Part shown: positions 49,744 to 60,396 of the stretch, piece by piece
Layout of the letters: each line of letters opens with the position of its first letter
Numbering within the stretch: position 1 is the stretch's first letter
Source of the DNA: Gemmatimonadaceae bacterium
Lineage (GTDB): Bacteria > Gemmatimonadota > Gemmatimonadetes > Gemmatimonadales > Gemmatimonadaceae
Reading direction: 5' to 3'
NCBI GenBank assembly: GCA_016742275.1
Contig: JACVCD010000012.1
Span: forward strand, 1 to 64,000
DNA: 64,000 bases
Made by a program: the position numbers and the translations under genes
Notes under the pieces: model-generated
The model's database searches: none
What the model saw: only the letters and a program-made list of their open reading frames with translations
Told to the model about the DNA's origin: nothing

Positions 49744-52700
49744 ATGATCGTTCGCCCACATATTGTCGAGCAGTTAAAGCGTTCCCTTTCGCCTGGTTCA
49801 CTCTGCGTCATTAAAGGAGAAATAGGAGTTGGAAAATCTACCTTCTGCAAGGAACTGCTATCGTCGATAGAGTCCGCAATCTTTGTAGAGGTCTCGCCTG
49901 ATACAATTTATGGCTACGACCAGGACCACTTTGCTGAGAAGTTGGGTCGTGAGTACAGTCGGGTCTCGGGCATGCCGTACACGCTGGAGGATGAGGCGAC
50001 TCCAATTACATCACTTCCGCGACACTTACGAGCGGTCATCCGTAGTCTAAAGAAGGATCAACTTCTACATGTGATCGTTGACGGTATTGCGGATATTGCC
50101 GAATCTTCCACTACGGCTGCGAGGCAACTACTTCAGCTAATACCCAGTGGGGAGAAATCGGTCTGTGCTGTACTTGCAGGCGGCGCCACGGCAATCCCGT
50201 TCGGAAACAATGCTCAATCTCGAGTCGAGGTATTCACTCTTCCAGCTCTGAGTCAACAGGAAGCTGCAAATCTGATTGCGGACTCCGGAGTTCATTCTGA
50301 CTTTCTAGATACAATTCAACGCATTGGTCAAGGCAATCCGGGAAAGCTTTCTTCTCTATGCCGCCTTGTGCTTGGGGCGTCATCTAGCACCGCCTCAGTG
50401 CCGTCGGGGAATTCCCTAGCTGAACTCTACCGCACAGAGCTGGATGCCGTGCAATCGCTCGACCAAAGCATAAGGCTTGCTCTAGCTATCCTTGCAAGTG
50501 ATGCAACCTTCTCCGACTTGGCAGCACTCAAGAAGGTGGCGAATCTCCATAGTGAGTTTGAGGCAACGTTGCAAGGACTCAGTTTCTTGACCATCAGTCA
50601 TGAAAAGGCTGCATACATTAACCAGTCAATTCGGATTGCCGCACAGCACTATTTTGGCGAACTTAGAGAAGAAGCTCTTCGTGCCATTACACGATACTAT
50701 GAGGAACACCCTGACGCTGACGTAGCACTCGGCCGTCTCGCCAAACTCCTCCAGCAGCAAGGGGAAAGTGAAAAAATTATTGTCCATCTGTCAAACGACC
50801 AAATCAGTGCAGCGGTGCAACGAGCTGCTTCTACAACAGTATTGCTCGACGCAACACTAGTTGGAGTCGATGCCGCACGTAGCCTTGGACGTGAATTCGA
50901 TACCTGTAGATTAGCTATTGCTAGCACTGCGTTAAGGTCAGCAGTTACAGACGCATCTGTATTGAAGCGTGCCAGAGCGCTTGCTTGGTTAGATCGTGTG
51001 GATGAGGCTCTTATTCTTGCACGGTCAATTCCAATCTTGGAACTTCGCATTGAAGTGTTTTGCGCAGTGCTCGCGGCGATCGCAGAGAGGGCGGATGTCG
51101 TAGATGAGGCTCTTGTAGCTGAACTTGATCGTGATATTGGAATACTCAAGCCAGGCGCATTTGGCGACCGAGCGGGCGAACTTGGTGCTCAGCTACTTCG
51201 TGTTTCTGCATCTAGTGCGATCGAGATGATTCGAAGATCCGTCGGAGAGGATCAGACTGGTACGAGGCTGGATCTAACTTTCGTTCGTCTTGCAATTGCC
51301 GGCGCGCGAAAGCCCGGAGCTGGTGCAGGATCTCTCGAGCTTGCCGCGAATAACGTGCAAGATCCAACGCTTCGAACGCTTCTCGCTAGTAGCGCAAACG
51401 CACTAGAGGGAGCGTCAGCGTTAGCTGTGATTGAACATACCCGAACACTCGATCGTACGGACGAGAGAATGTTCCTTCTTGAGTCGTGGATGCGATCGAA
51501 TTCATCGAGATCTGGGGCCATGCAGGTTCTGAGGCATGCTCTGGATGAAGGCAAAAAATCTGGAGGGTACAATGTCAATGCCCTTTCGCTCTATGCGCTA
51601 GCGGAGGCACTACTATTTGAGAAGTCGCGACAGAGTGTATCAACTTTCATTAATGAAATTGATCAACTCAAGCCTGCAGCAAAGGCGAATAGTCCAGCCA
51701 CGGACCTAGTGGCATTAGAGTGTCGACTTGCGCGCGCAGAAGTGCACTCTGGTGACGCCGATGCTGCGTACAAGAGAATAGCCTCGGTCGCCGACTCGGT
51801 TCAGAGGCAAAGTTCGCTAGTGGACCAACTTGCTGGCCTCTCACTAGTGGTTTCAACACTAGCTTCTAGCGATGAGATTCGATTCTTCGACAAGGATCTA
51901 GACTTAGAGAGTTACTGCGTTTTGCAGATTGAAGCTCTGTCAAGGTCACTACTTGAGGATACAGCAGATCACTATGAGGTCTTTGGCCCTGCGTGTAGAG
52001 TCCTCGCACGACGTCGGCCAGATCTTGCTAGAAAGCTTGCAGGTTCACTAAACCTAAGCTTCAGAAGGAACGCGTGTTTGCGCGACATTGTTCGCAATCA
52101 CACTCGCATGCCAATTGCTAGTTGGAGTTTGGAGGAGCTAAGAGCTGCGCTCACCGAGATCGAGGATGTAGTGTATCGTGATTCCGCTGTCGAAGTCACT
52201 CTTGCCGCCGTCTCGGGGCAGGCCCTGAATCACTGCTCAGATGAACTACTATCTCTCTTGGAGTTCGCCGCAACGTCCTCTTCAGCGCCGCACATTCGAT
52301 CAAAAGCTTATGCGCAACTCGCCTGTCTCGATTTTCCGCTAAAGGAAGAATTCAGGAAGTTGTCTATCGCCCGGTGCAATGAGGCGCTAGCGCAAATAGC
52401 ATCACCGTCTGATCGATGCAGTGCCATTTACTCCATTGTACCCATACTCGCACGTTTTTCGAAATCTGATGCCGACGTAGCGTTCGGAGTCGCTGACTCT
52501 TTACGCCGACAACATCCCGTAGAGGACGTTGAAGAAGATTCTGGCATTCTCTCTCTAGAGCTTGCAATTCGCTGCCTACAGGCTACTGCAGACGAATACC
52601 CATCCCGGATGGTCAATGAAGTTTGTCAACAGGTTCATTTAGTCGCGAGCTCTCCTGCAAGAGCTCGGCTATGGTCCTTGCTATCTGGTGCAGTGCGAAA

Positions 52701-54552
52701 GGCCGGGTATCCACAAGAGGCGCTATCGCTTGCGACGTCGTATCTGATTCCGCTCCTGTCTACAGAGTCTAGAGCTGATCTACTCTCACATTATGAGACC
52801 CTTGTCCACGCTGCGCCGTCTCTGTGGCGTGAGGCAAGGTCCACTCTGCAAATACATCTCGACACACTTCCAGACAGTCTTCATACTCGAATTGTTAGTC
52901 GACTGGCGGACTACGTGGCTTGGCCAGTATTTGACGGAGACCCGATCGACCCAATCGTTCGTGGCACACCTCGCCTAGAATACACACAAGTCTGCGATCT
53001 TCTTCTCCTAGCAGCATTGAGTCGCGATGATGCTATGACAGCAAACATCTCGCGAAGAATATTTTCGGCTTCACAGCGAGCCAAGGCTTCTCTGACTCGG
53101 ACACAGTTAACGTACATAGGTGCAGAACTCTGCAGGCTGGCGCTACGCTTTCCAGTAGAGAACGGTGGTATTCAGCATGAGGGCTGGAGAATCGTTATCG
53201 AGTCTCTTGGCCGAAAGATAAAGGGGGAGGCAAACGATGCCTACAAACGCGAGATACTTGAACGGGCGAGAAAACTACCGAATCGAGCGGATATCCCCTT
53301 CGTTCTTACGCATATCGCTGTAGATGTCTCAAGCGCGAAAGAACGAGATGTGCTGATCGACGAAATTATGGATCGTTGTTCAAAACTCACGTTCGCGGGA
53401 GATGCGATTGATCGATTCTTGTATCTGGCTGAAAGCTTGGCCGCAGAATCATCTCCGTCTACTAAGCGGGTGTACGGCCGCCTCGCGACCTTTGTTAAGG
53501 AATCCACTATCGCTGAAGACGAAAGGAGGGAGCATCGAATCGTTCAAAGCGCATATGCGTTTGATCAAGAGTTGGGCGCGCAGGTAGCATCTGTGCTTGA
53601 CTCTGATCTTTCAAAGAGGACCAGTCGTGATGAAGGAGATTTCCGTTCGGCGAAGAGTAAATACAATGCTCGAGACGCAGGATTTGCCCAAGCATTGGCC
53701 GCTGATGATGTCGAGCAGATTTGCGAAGCATTGCTTGGCTCCCTCAGTGGATCCAGAATCTCCTTTGCGCGAAGTGAGCTCCGCGTTGAACTCCTCCGCC
53801 ATGCGGCTTCACTGCCTACGCGGGACGCCTACTGGACCATGTCCTTCGTAATCGAAAGTGCTGTTGCTGAATCGAAGGCCACGCGTGGCGCACTGCATAC
53901 GGCAGCTACGATGTTCGATGCATGCCTGCGCGGTGCGCGAGTAAGTGAATCGCTTAGAAGGAGGGTTGGTAACCGAGGAAAGACAATGCAGGACCCGGAA
54001 GTCACATCAGCAGGCGAAGTTTCCAACCTAGTTGTATCTGCGGTGCATGAAATAGCCAAGGCAGAGGCAAAACTCTTTGCTTGGCTTCAGTCAGTTGGAT
54101 CAGAGCCGATAATCATCGTCGACCCGTTCTTCAAACCCGATGATCTAGGGTATGTGGTAAAGGCTCGTCAGAATTGCCCAGATGCACCGATAAGAATTCT
54201 GACTGGATTACAGCAAGGATATAGCTTCGAAAACGCCTCCGCATTCAAAGAGGCTTTGATGGTGCAATGGAGAAGGTTCTCCGCTGAACCCGCACAAGAT
54301 ATTATTGTTGCGGTCTATATGACCGAGGCCTCTCGAAAGTGCCCGTTTCATGACCGTTGGTGGCTGTCTACAAACAGCGGTATGCGCCTTGGGACATCGT
54401 CATCCGGAATAGGGAACCGCATCGCGGAGATCTCGGAGCTCGCCGACAACGAGCTCCGTAACCTGCAAGACAATTGTCTTCCTTATAGCAGACTGGAAGC
54501 GCGCTTCTTTCAGGACGAGCGACTCCTGCGCCAGATCATCTCGCTTGAGTAG
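49744..54552 (+). CDS. Large (1602 aa) P-loop NTPase with helical-repeat-like middle and C-terminal PLD-like module; candidate STAND-type conflict/defence protein
   Basis: N-terminal Walker A KGEIGVGKSTF (G25-T33) and Walker B-like LLHVIVDG; wHTH-like IRLALAILASDATFSDLAAL; long amphipathic Ala/Leu/Arg repeats; C-terminal IIIVDPFFKPDDLGYVV...IRILTG...CPFHDRWWLSTNSGMRLGTSSSGIGNRIAEISEL. Clearly AT-richer than neighbours. Confidence 0.75.
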   Translation: MIVRPHIVEQLKRSLSPGSLCVIKGEIGVGKSTFCKELLSSIESAIFVEVSPDTIYGYDQDHFAEKLGREYSRVSGMPYTLEDEATPITSLPRHLRAVIRSLKKDQLLHVIVDGIADIAESSTTAARQLLQLIPSGEKSVCAVLAGGATAIPFGNNAQSRVEVFTLPALSQQEAANLIADSGVHSDFLDTIQRIGQGNPGKLSSLCRLVLGASSSTASVPSGNSLAELYRTELDAVQSLDQSIRLALAILASDATFSDLAALKKVANLHSEFEATLQGLSFLTISHEKAAYINQSIRIAAQHYFGELREEALRAITRYYEEHPDADVALGRLAKLLQQQGESEKIIVHLSNDQISAAVQRAASTTVLLDATLVGVDAARSLGREFDTCRLAIASTALRSAVTDASVLKRARALAWLDRVDEALILARSIPILELRIEVFCAVLAAIAERADVVDEALVAELDRDIGILKPGAFGDRAGELGAQLLRVSASSAIEMIRRSVGEDQTGTRLDLTFVRLAIAGARKPGAGAGSLELAANNVQDPTLRTLLASSANALEGASALAVIEHTRTLDRTDERMFLLESWMRSNSSRSGAMQVLRHALDEGKKSGGYNVNALSLYALAEALLFEKSRQSVSTFINEIDQLKPAAKANSPATDLVALECRLARAEVHSGDADAAYKRIASVADSVQRQSSLVDQLAGLSLVVSTLASSDEIRFFDKDLDLESYCVLQIEALSRSLLEDTADHYEVFGPACRVLARRRPDLARKLAGSLNLSFRRNACLRDIVRNHTRMPIASWSLEELRAALTEIEDVVYRDSAVEVTLAAVSGQALNHCSDELLSLLEFAATSSSAPHIRSKAYAQLACLDFPLKEEFRKLSIARCNEALAQIASPSDRCSAIYSIVPILARFSKSDADVAFGVADSLRRQHPVEDVEEDSGILSLELAIRCLQATADEYPSRMVNEVCQQVHLVASSPARARLWSLLSGAVRKAGYPQEALSLATSYLIPLLSTESRADLLSHYETLVHAAPSLWREARSTLQIHLDTLPDSLHTRIVSRLADYVAWPVFDGDPIDPIVRGTPRLEYTQVCDLLLLAALSRDDAMTANISRRIFSASQRAKASLTRTQLTYIGAELCRLALRFPVENGGIQHEGWRIVIESLGRKIKGEANDAYKREILERARKLPNRADIPFVLTHIAVDVSSAKERDVLIDEIMDRCSKLTFAGDAIDRFLYLAESLAAESSPSTKRVYGRLATFVKESTIAEDERREHRIVQSAYAFDQELGAQVASVLDSDLSKRTSRDEGDFRSAKSKYNARDAGFAQALAADDVEQICEALLGSLSGSRISFARSELRVELLRHAASLPTRDAYWTMSFVIESAVAESKATRGALHTAATMFDACLRGARVSESLRRRVGNRGKTMQDPEVTSAGEVSNLVVSAVHEIAKAEAKLFAWLQSVGSEPIIIVDPFFKPDDLGYVVKARQNCPDAPIRILTGLQQGYSFENASAFKEALMVQWRRFSAEPAQDIIVAVYMTEASRKCPFHDRWWLSTNSGMRLGTSSSGIGNRIAEISELADNELRNLQDNCLPYSRLEARFFQDERLLRQIISLE

Positions 54553-54595
54553 GCACGCTCTTTAGTTCACAGTGCCAAAGCTGTCCACACTTCGG

Positions 54596-55150
54596 CTAGA
54601 TGCGCGGCAGCGTTACGCCGTGCTGTCCCTGATACTTGCCCTTCTTGTCGCCGTAGCTGACTTCGGGATCTTCGTCGCCGGTGAAAAACACCACCTGCGC
54701 GATGCCTTCGTTCGAATAGATCTTTGCGGGCAGCGGCGTGGTGTTGGAGATTTCCAGTGTCACGTAGCCTTCCCATTCCGGCTCGAACGGCGTCACGTTG
54801 GTGATGATGCCGCAGCGGGCGTACGTGCTCTTGCCCACGGTGAGCGTGAGCACGTTACGCGGGATGCGGAAGTACTCGACACTGCGCGCCAGTGCAAACG
54901 AGTTGGGAGGAACGATGCAGACATCGCCTTCAAATTCCACAAAGCTCTTCGGATCAAACTGCTTGGGATCCACGATGGAGCTCAACACGTTGGTAAAGAT
55001 CCGGTACTCGGATGCGACACGCATGTCGTACCCGTACGAGCTCACGCCATAGGAGATGACGCCCTGGCGGACCTGACGGTCTTCGAACGGATCGATCATG
55101 CCATGTTCGCGTGCCATACGCGTGATCCAGCGGTCTGAGCAGAGCCCCAT
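54596..55150 (-). CDS. dcd: dCTP deaminase (ORF extends to 55234; Met at 55150 preferred)
   Basis: [104 protein letters not shown]. Confidence 0.95.
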   Translation of the reverse strand: MGLCSDRWITRMAREHGMIDPFEDRQVRQGVISYGVSSYGYDMRVASEYRIFTNVLSSIVDPKQFDPKSFVEFEGDVCIVPPNSFALARSVEYFRIPRNVLTLTVGKSTYARCGIITNVTPFEPEWEGYVTLEISNTTPLPAKIYSNEGIAQVVFFTGDEDPEVSYGDKKGKYQGQHGVTLPRI

Positions 55151-55453
55151 GTGGCGAGAAGTGCTGAGGGTGGGTTGGTGCAGGTAGGACCGCATGGTCC
55201 TACGCCAGTTTTCTTTCAGTGGAGGGCCGGACAAGGTGCGAAACTTACGAGTGTGCCTCCGGCGGTGCCATCGGCACCCTGATTCGCATCACCAAACAGC
55301 GTTAGCCGGTTACTTCGCGCGAAAACATTTTTGTGAGCCGTTGAGCGCGGCCGGTCCCGCAGATAGCTTCTTCCAGATCCTTTGTGAATTCTTTCACGAA
55401 CTCCGGGACGCACCGGAATTCGTGACCGCTCGTCGCATCTTAGCTACACCCTG

Positions 55454-55858
55454 ATGCTCCGATCCTATCTGCCGGTCCTGCTGCTCCTCGGCTTCGTCAT
55501 TCTCAACGCGGTACTGATCCTCGGGATCAGTCACCTGACGACCAAGGCCCAGCCCACGCCGGTCAAGTCTCAGCCGTACGAATCCGGCATCAGCCCGCTC
55601 GGCGATGCACGCGACCGGTTTTCCGTCAAGTTCTATCTGGTCGCGATGCTGTTCATCGTTTTCGATATCGAAACGGTGTTCATGATTCCGTGGGGCGTAC
55701 ACTATCGACAGCTCTCGTGTCAGATCCCATTGGTCAATGGGATTTGCCCCACAGGGCAGCTGTCGTTCTTTGGCCTGGGTGAGATGCTGGTGTTTGCACT
55801 CATCCTCGTCGTGGGTTTCATCTATGTCTGGAAGAAGGGAGCGCTGACATGGGACTGA
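55454..55858 (+). CDS. nuoA: NADH-quinone oxidoreductase subunit A
   Basis: [49 protein letters not shown] terminus. Confidence 0.95.
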   Translation: MLRSYLPVLLLLGFVILNAVLILGISHLTTKAQPTPVKSQPYESGISPLGDARDRFSVKFYLVAMLFIVFDIETVFMIPWGVHYRQLSCQIPLVNGICPTGQLSFFGLGEMLVFALILVVGFIYVWKKGALTWD

Positions 55859-56475
55859 CCCAGCCAGCTGACCATCGCATCGTACAGATGGATCCGGGCG
55901 CGCATGATGGGTGGGTAACCACGCGCCTCGACTTTCTCGTGAACTGGGCGCGTGCGGGCTCCATGTGGCCGATGCCATTTGGCACCGCCTGCTGCGCCAT
56001 CGAGTTCATGGCGACCGCTGCGAGCCGCTTCGATCTCGCACGCTTCGGCATGGAGCGTTTGAGCTATTCACCGCGTCAGGCCGACGTGCTGCTCTGCGCG
56101 GGTCGTGTGCCGCTCAAGCTCGCGCCGGTTCTGCGTCGCATCTATCAGCAGATGCCGCAGCCCAAGTGGGTCATCTCCATGGGTGCGTGTGCATCGACGG
56201 GTGGCATGTTCGACAACTACGCCGTAGTGCAGGGCATCGACACCATCATTCCTGTGGATGTCTACGTACCGGGCTGCCCGCCGCGCCCGGAAGCCCTCAT
56301 GCACGCCATCATCATGCTGCAGAAAAAGGTGATGACGGAGCGACTCAAGGACAGCACCCGACACGTCGAGATCGTTCCGGATCCGACGAGTCAGCTGTAC
56401 ATCCCGCCTTCGCGCATCGACGAATTGTCGGAGCCGTTTGGCAATTCCGTGCATCAGACCCGGTCGGCACCGTGA
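55849..56475 (+). CDS. nuoB: NADH-quinone oxidoreductase subunit B
   Basis: [92 protein letters not shown]. Confidence 0.97.
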   Translation: MGLTQPADHRIVQMDPGAHDGWVTTRLDFLVNWARAGSMWPMPFGTACCAIEFMATAASRFDLARFGMERLSYSPRQADVLLCAGRVPLKLAPVLRRIYQQMPQPKWVISMGACASTGGMFDNYAVVQGIDTIIPVDVYVPGCPPRPEALMHAIIMLQKKVMTERLKDSTRHVEIVPDPTSQLYIPPSRIDELSEPFGNSVHQTRSAP

Positions 56476-57194
56476 CCGTACCGGCTACTACCGCTCCCAT
56501 CATGGCGGCTGTTGCCGCCGATGCGAATGGTGCACCTATCACGCCGGTGAATGTGCCACGTAGCGGTGCGCCGGCCAGTTCTACGGCTGCTGCACTAAGC
56601 GCACGGTTTGGCGATGCCATCGTGCGTGTGGATGTGGTGTGGGGCGAGACGAATGTGGTGGTGACGCGCGAATCGGTGCACGACATCATTCGCTGGCTCC
56701 ACGATGAACCGACCGAGCGCTACGACTACCTCGTCGACGTGACGGCCGTTGAATTCCGCGACGCGTCGCTCCCGCTCGAAGTGGTGTGGCATTTGCGTGC
56801 GCTGGCCAATCGTCGCTTCCTCCGTCTCAAGGTGGAGCTGCCGCGTCGCGGGCCACTCAGTGTACCGAGCATCATGGACATCTACACCGGTGCCAATTGG
56901 CTCGAACGCGAATGCTACGACATGTTCGGCATTCAGTTCGAAGGGCATCCGGACATGCGCCGCATTCTGATGTGGGAGCAGTACCGCGAAGGCTATCCGC
57001 TACGGAAGGACTTCCCGTTGCGTGGCCGGTTTTCGCGCGCTGAGCAGCTCAAGCAGGCGCTCGCTGCCGATCCGGAAGCTCGCTATTCGATGGAAGAACT
57101 CAGCATCGCGGAAGCGTTCGACTCGCTCCCTGAGGACATGAAGCGTCGTCTGTCGGAACAGGCCGCGCTCGGTCCACTCAAGGAGGGCGAATGA
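56472..57194 (+). CDS. nuoC: NADH-quinone oxidoreductase subunit C (GTG start)
   Basis: [80 protein letters not shown]. Confidence 0.94.
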   Translation: MTVPATTAPIMAAVAADANGAPITPVNVPRSGAPASSTAAALSARFGDAIVRVDVVWGETNVVVTRESVHDIIRWLHDEPTERYDYLVDVTAVEFRDASLPLEVVWHLRALANRRFLRLKVELPRRGPLSVPSIMDIYTGANWLERECYDMFGIQFEGHPDMRRILMWEQYREGYPLRKDFPLRGRFSRAEQLKQALAADPEARYSMEELSIAEAFDSLPEDMKRRLSEQAALGPLKEGE

Positions 57195-58513
57195 GCGCGC
57201 GTCGTACCATCGAAGTCGCGCTGGGCACGAGTGGTCTCGATGCCCAGGGACGGCCGCTGCGTGCACCGCTGGTGCAGCAGGGCGGGCAGGCGGTGGCGCT
57301 TGAAGCGCTGGAAGGTCAGCGCATCTCGACGATCGAGCCCGAGCTCGATGCCGACCACATGCTCATCAACATCGGACCGCAGCACCCGGCAACACACGGC
57401 GTGTTGCGTTTGGTGCTCGAGCTCGATGGCGAAACCGTGGTGCGTTGCATTCCGCACATCGGCTATCTGCACTGCGGCTTCGAGAAGATCGGTGAGTATC
57501 GCCAGTACAATCAGATCATTCCCTGGACCGACCGCGAAGACTATCTGAACTCGCCGGGCAACAACGTTGCCTTTGTGTTGGGTGCGGAGCGGTTGTTTGG
57601 TGTGGGCATGACCGAGCGCACGAAGGTTTTGCGGGTGATGCTGATGGAGTTGTCACGCATTATGTCGCACATCGTGTGGCTTGGCACGACATCAGTAGAC
57701 ATTGGTGCTTTCACGCCGTTCCTGTGGTTGTATCAGGAACGCGAGAACATCTACAACCTGCTCGAAGGCTGGGTCGGTGCGCGCCTCACGACCACGGCCA
57801 CGCGTGTTGGTGGCATGGCCGCCGACATTCCAGACGGCTGGCTCGAAGGTCTGCGTGCATTCCTCAAGGGGTTCTCGCGCACGCTCGAGGAATGCGTGAG
57901 CATGCTCGAAACCAATGCCATTTGGGCCGGGCGTACGGTCGGTCTTGGTGCACTGAGCGCGCATGAAGCGGTGAACGCCGGTATGTCGGGACCGATGCTG
58001 CGTGCGTCGGGCGTTGCCTACGATGTGCGCAAGGATTTCCCCTATCTCGACTACGAGACGTACGACTTTGATGTCGTCGTGGGAACGCAGGGCGATGTGT
58101 ACGATCGATTCCTCGTGCGTGTCGAAGAGATGCGGCAGAGCGTGCGCATTCTCGAGCAGACGTTGCAGCGGTTGCCCGATGGTCCGATCAATATCGACGA
58201 CCCGCGTCTCATTCTGCCGCCCAAGCACAAGGCAACGAGTGAGATGGAATCCATGATCCATCACTTCAAGGTGGTCATGGAAGGCCCGCGTCCGCCGGCT
58301 GGTGAGTGCTACGTGGCCGTCGAAAGTCCAAAGGGTGAGAAGGGTTACTACTTCGTGAGCGACGGCACCAGCAAGCCGGTGCGTTGGCGCATCCGTCCGC
58401 CCTCGTTCGTCAACCTGTCGGCCATTCCGCAGATGGTCGAAGGCCATTTGTTGTCTGACGTGATCGCGATCAACGCGAGCATCGATATCGTCATGGGAGA
58501 AATCGACCGATGA
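57191..58513 (+). CDS. nuoD: NADH-quinone oxidoreductase subunit D
   Basis: INIGPQHPATHGVLRLVLELDGETVVRCIPHIGYLHCGFEKIGEYR; ESPKGEKGYYFVSDGTSKPVRWRIRPPSFVNLSAIPQMVEGHLLSDVIAINASIDIVMGEIDR. Confidence 0.97.
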   Translation: MSARRTIEVALGTSGLDAQGRPLRAPLVQQGGQAVALEALEGQRISTIEPELDADHMLINIGPQHPATHGVLRLVLELDGETVVRCIPHIGYLHCGFEKIGEYRQYNQIIPWTDREDYLNSPGNNVAFVLGAERLFGVGMTERTKVLRVMLMELSRIMSHIVWLGTTSVDIGAFTPFLWLYQERENIYNLLEGWVGARLTTTATRVGGMAADIPDGWLEGLRAFLKGFSRTLEECVSMLETNAIWAGRTVGLGALSAHEAVNAGMSGPMLRASGVAYDVRKDFPYLDYETYDFDVVVGTQGDVYDRFLVRVEEMRQSVRILEQTLQRLPDGPINIDDPRLILPPKHKATSEMESMIHHFKVVMEGPRPPAGECYVAVESPKGEKGYYFVSDGTSKPVRWRIRPPSFVNLSAIPQMVEGHLLSDVIAINASIDIVMGEIDR

Positions 58514-59061
58514 GCCACGGCCCCTCGGCGAGTGGTGGCGCGATCGTCGCAGCGCCGCCGCATGGCCATCATCACGATGAACCGCACGAGCCGGTGTTCG
58601 TTGGTGCGGCACGCGAAGAACTCGATCGCATTTTGTCGCGCTATCCCACCAAGCAGGCCGCACTGCTTCCAGCTCTCTGGATTCTGCAGGATGCGCGCGG
58701 GTGGGTAAGCGAGAAGGGCATCGAAGAAGTGGCGCTGGCGCTCGAGATTACGCCCGCCTACATCAAGGGTGTGGTGAGTTTCTACACCATGTACCACCAG
58801 CATCCAGTAGGTCGCCACTTCATCCAGGTGTGCACCACCACGCCGTGCAACGTGTGCGGCGCTGAAGATGTGGTGAAGAGCTTCCTCGATCATACGGGGT
58901 GCGGCGATCTCGGTCTCACGAGCGCCGACGGCAAGTACACGGTTATCGAGGTCGAGTGCCTCGGTGCATGCGGCTTTGCCACGCCGGTCATGATCAATAA
59001 CGACTTCATCGAATCGGTCACTCCCGAATCGGTGCCGCGCATTCTGTCGGAGCTGAAGTAA
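58510..59061 (+). CDS. nuoE: NADH-quinone oxidoreductase subunit E (24 kDa, 2Fe-2S)
   Basis: YPTKQAALLPALWILQDARGWVSEKGIEEVA; VCTTTPCNVCGAEDV; VECLGACGFATPVMIN. Confidence 0.96.
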   Translation: MSHGPSASGGAIVAAPPHGHHHDEPHEPVFVGAAREELDRILSRYPTKQAALLPALWILQDARGWVSEKGIEEVALALEITPAYIKGVVSFYTMYHQHPVGRHFIQVCTTTPCNVCGAEDVVKSFLDHTGCGDLGLTSADGKYTVIEVECLGACGFATPVMINNDFIESVTPESVPRILSELK

Positions 59062-60389
59062 TGGGATATCCACATCCCTCGCATCCGCGCGAAACGCCGG
59101 TGCTCTCGAAGTATTTCGGTGATGCCGAAGCGCGCACGTTGGCTGGCTGGCGTGCGCGTGGCGGCTACGAAGCATTCGAGAAGGCGTTGTCCATGGATCC
59201 GCAGGACATCCAGAACGTCGTGAAGGAATCCGGTCTGCGTGGCCGTGGTGGCGCCGGCTTCCCAACGGGCATGAAGTGGTCATTCATGCGTCCGGACGGC
59301 AAGACGCACTACCTCTGCTGCAACGCCGACGAGTCGGAGCCCGGTACGTTCAAGGATCGCGAGATCATGCGCTGGACGCCGCACGGTCTCGTGGAAGGTG
59401 TGGCGCTCGGTGCGCACGCCATCTATGCGGAAACGGCGTACATCTACATCCGTGGTGAATTCACGGAGCCGTATGCGCGCATGACTCAAGCCGTGGAAGA
59501 AGCTTACGCTGCCGGTATTCTCGGCGCGAATGCCATGGGCAGCGGCAAGCGTGTGGATGTGCACGTGCATCGTGGTGCAGGGGCCTACATCTGCGGCGAA
59601 GAAACGGCGCTCATGAATTCGCTGGAAGGCCGTCGCGGCAATCCGCGCATCAAGCCGCCGTTTCCTGCGGTGGCCGGATTGTTCGGCAAGCCGACCACGA
59701 TCAACAACGTGGAAACGCTCACCGCGGTCCCGTACATCCTCAAGAACGGCGCCGAGTGGTACAAGCAGTTCGGTCGTCCGGATAATCCCAAGAGCATCGG
59801 CACGAAGTTGTTCTCGGTGTGCGGCAACATCACGCGCCCGGGTAACTACGAAGTAGCGCTCGGATTTCCGTTCAAGGATTTCCTGTATGATCTGTGCGGT
59901 GGACCGCTGCCTGGTCGTGAGATCAAGGCGGTGATTCCTGGCGGATCTTCCGTACCCATTCTGACGCGCGAAGAAGCCGAAGGCGCGCTCATGGACTACG
60001 AGGGTATGGTCGCCGCTGGGACGATGCTGGGTTCCGGTGGTGCGATCGTGTTTGATGATCGCCAGTGCATGGTGCGGCAGATTGCGCGCCTTACGCGCTT
60101 CTACGCGCACGAGAGCTGCGCGCAGTGCTCACAGTGCCGCGAAGGCACGGCATGGATCACGCGCATCATGGAACGCATCCGTGACGGCGAAGGCACCGCG
60201 GAAGATCTCGATACGTTGCTGTCGATTGCCGACAACATGAGCGGCAAGACGATCTGCGTATTGAGCGACTCGTGCGCCACACCGGTCATTTCGGGTCTCA
60301 AGAAGTTCCGCCACGAATTCGAGGCAAAGATCGCCGCGAATCCGTCGAGGGTCACTGTTTCCGCGGCGCTGCGCGCCTCGGCGGCCTGA
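59061..60389 (+). CDS. nuoF: NADH-quinone oxidoreductase subunit F
   Basis: VKESGLRGRGGAGFPTGMKWSFM; GAGAYICGEETALMNSLEGRRGNPRIKPPFPAVAGLFGKPTTINNVETL; ESCAQCSQCREGTAW. Confidence 0.97.
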   Translation: MGYPHPSHPRETPVLSKYFGDAEARTLAGWRARGGYEAFEKALSMDPQDIQNVVKESGLRGRGGAGFPTGMKWSFMRPDGKTHYLCCNADESEPGTFKDREIMRWTPHGLVEGVALGAHAIYAETAYIYIRGEFTEPYARMTQAVEEAYAAGILGANAMGSGKRVDVHVHRGAGAYICGEETALMNSLEGRRGNPRIKPPFPAVAGLFGKPTTINNVETLTAVPYILKNGAEWYKQFGRPDNPKSIGTKLFSVCGNITRPGNYEVALGFPFKDFLYDLCGGPLPGREIKAVIPGGSSVPILTREEAEGALMDYEGMVAAGTMLGSGGAIVFDDRQCMVRQIARLTRFYAHESCAQCSQCREGTAWITRIMERIRDGEGTAEDLDTLLSIADNMSGKTICVLSDSCATPVISGLKKFRHEFEAKIAANPSRVTVSAALRASAA

Positions 60390-60396
60390 GGGACGC

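Noticed and set aside
54596-55150. dcd as partner of a dCTP-deaminase-type antiphage system with the giant NTPase
   Set aside because: dCTP deaminases can be antiviral, but this one has housekeeping composition, the opposite orientation and standard Dcd motifs, so it is more likely the essential nucleotide-metabolism gene.
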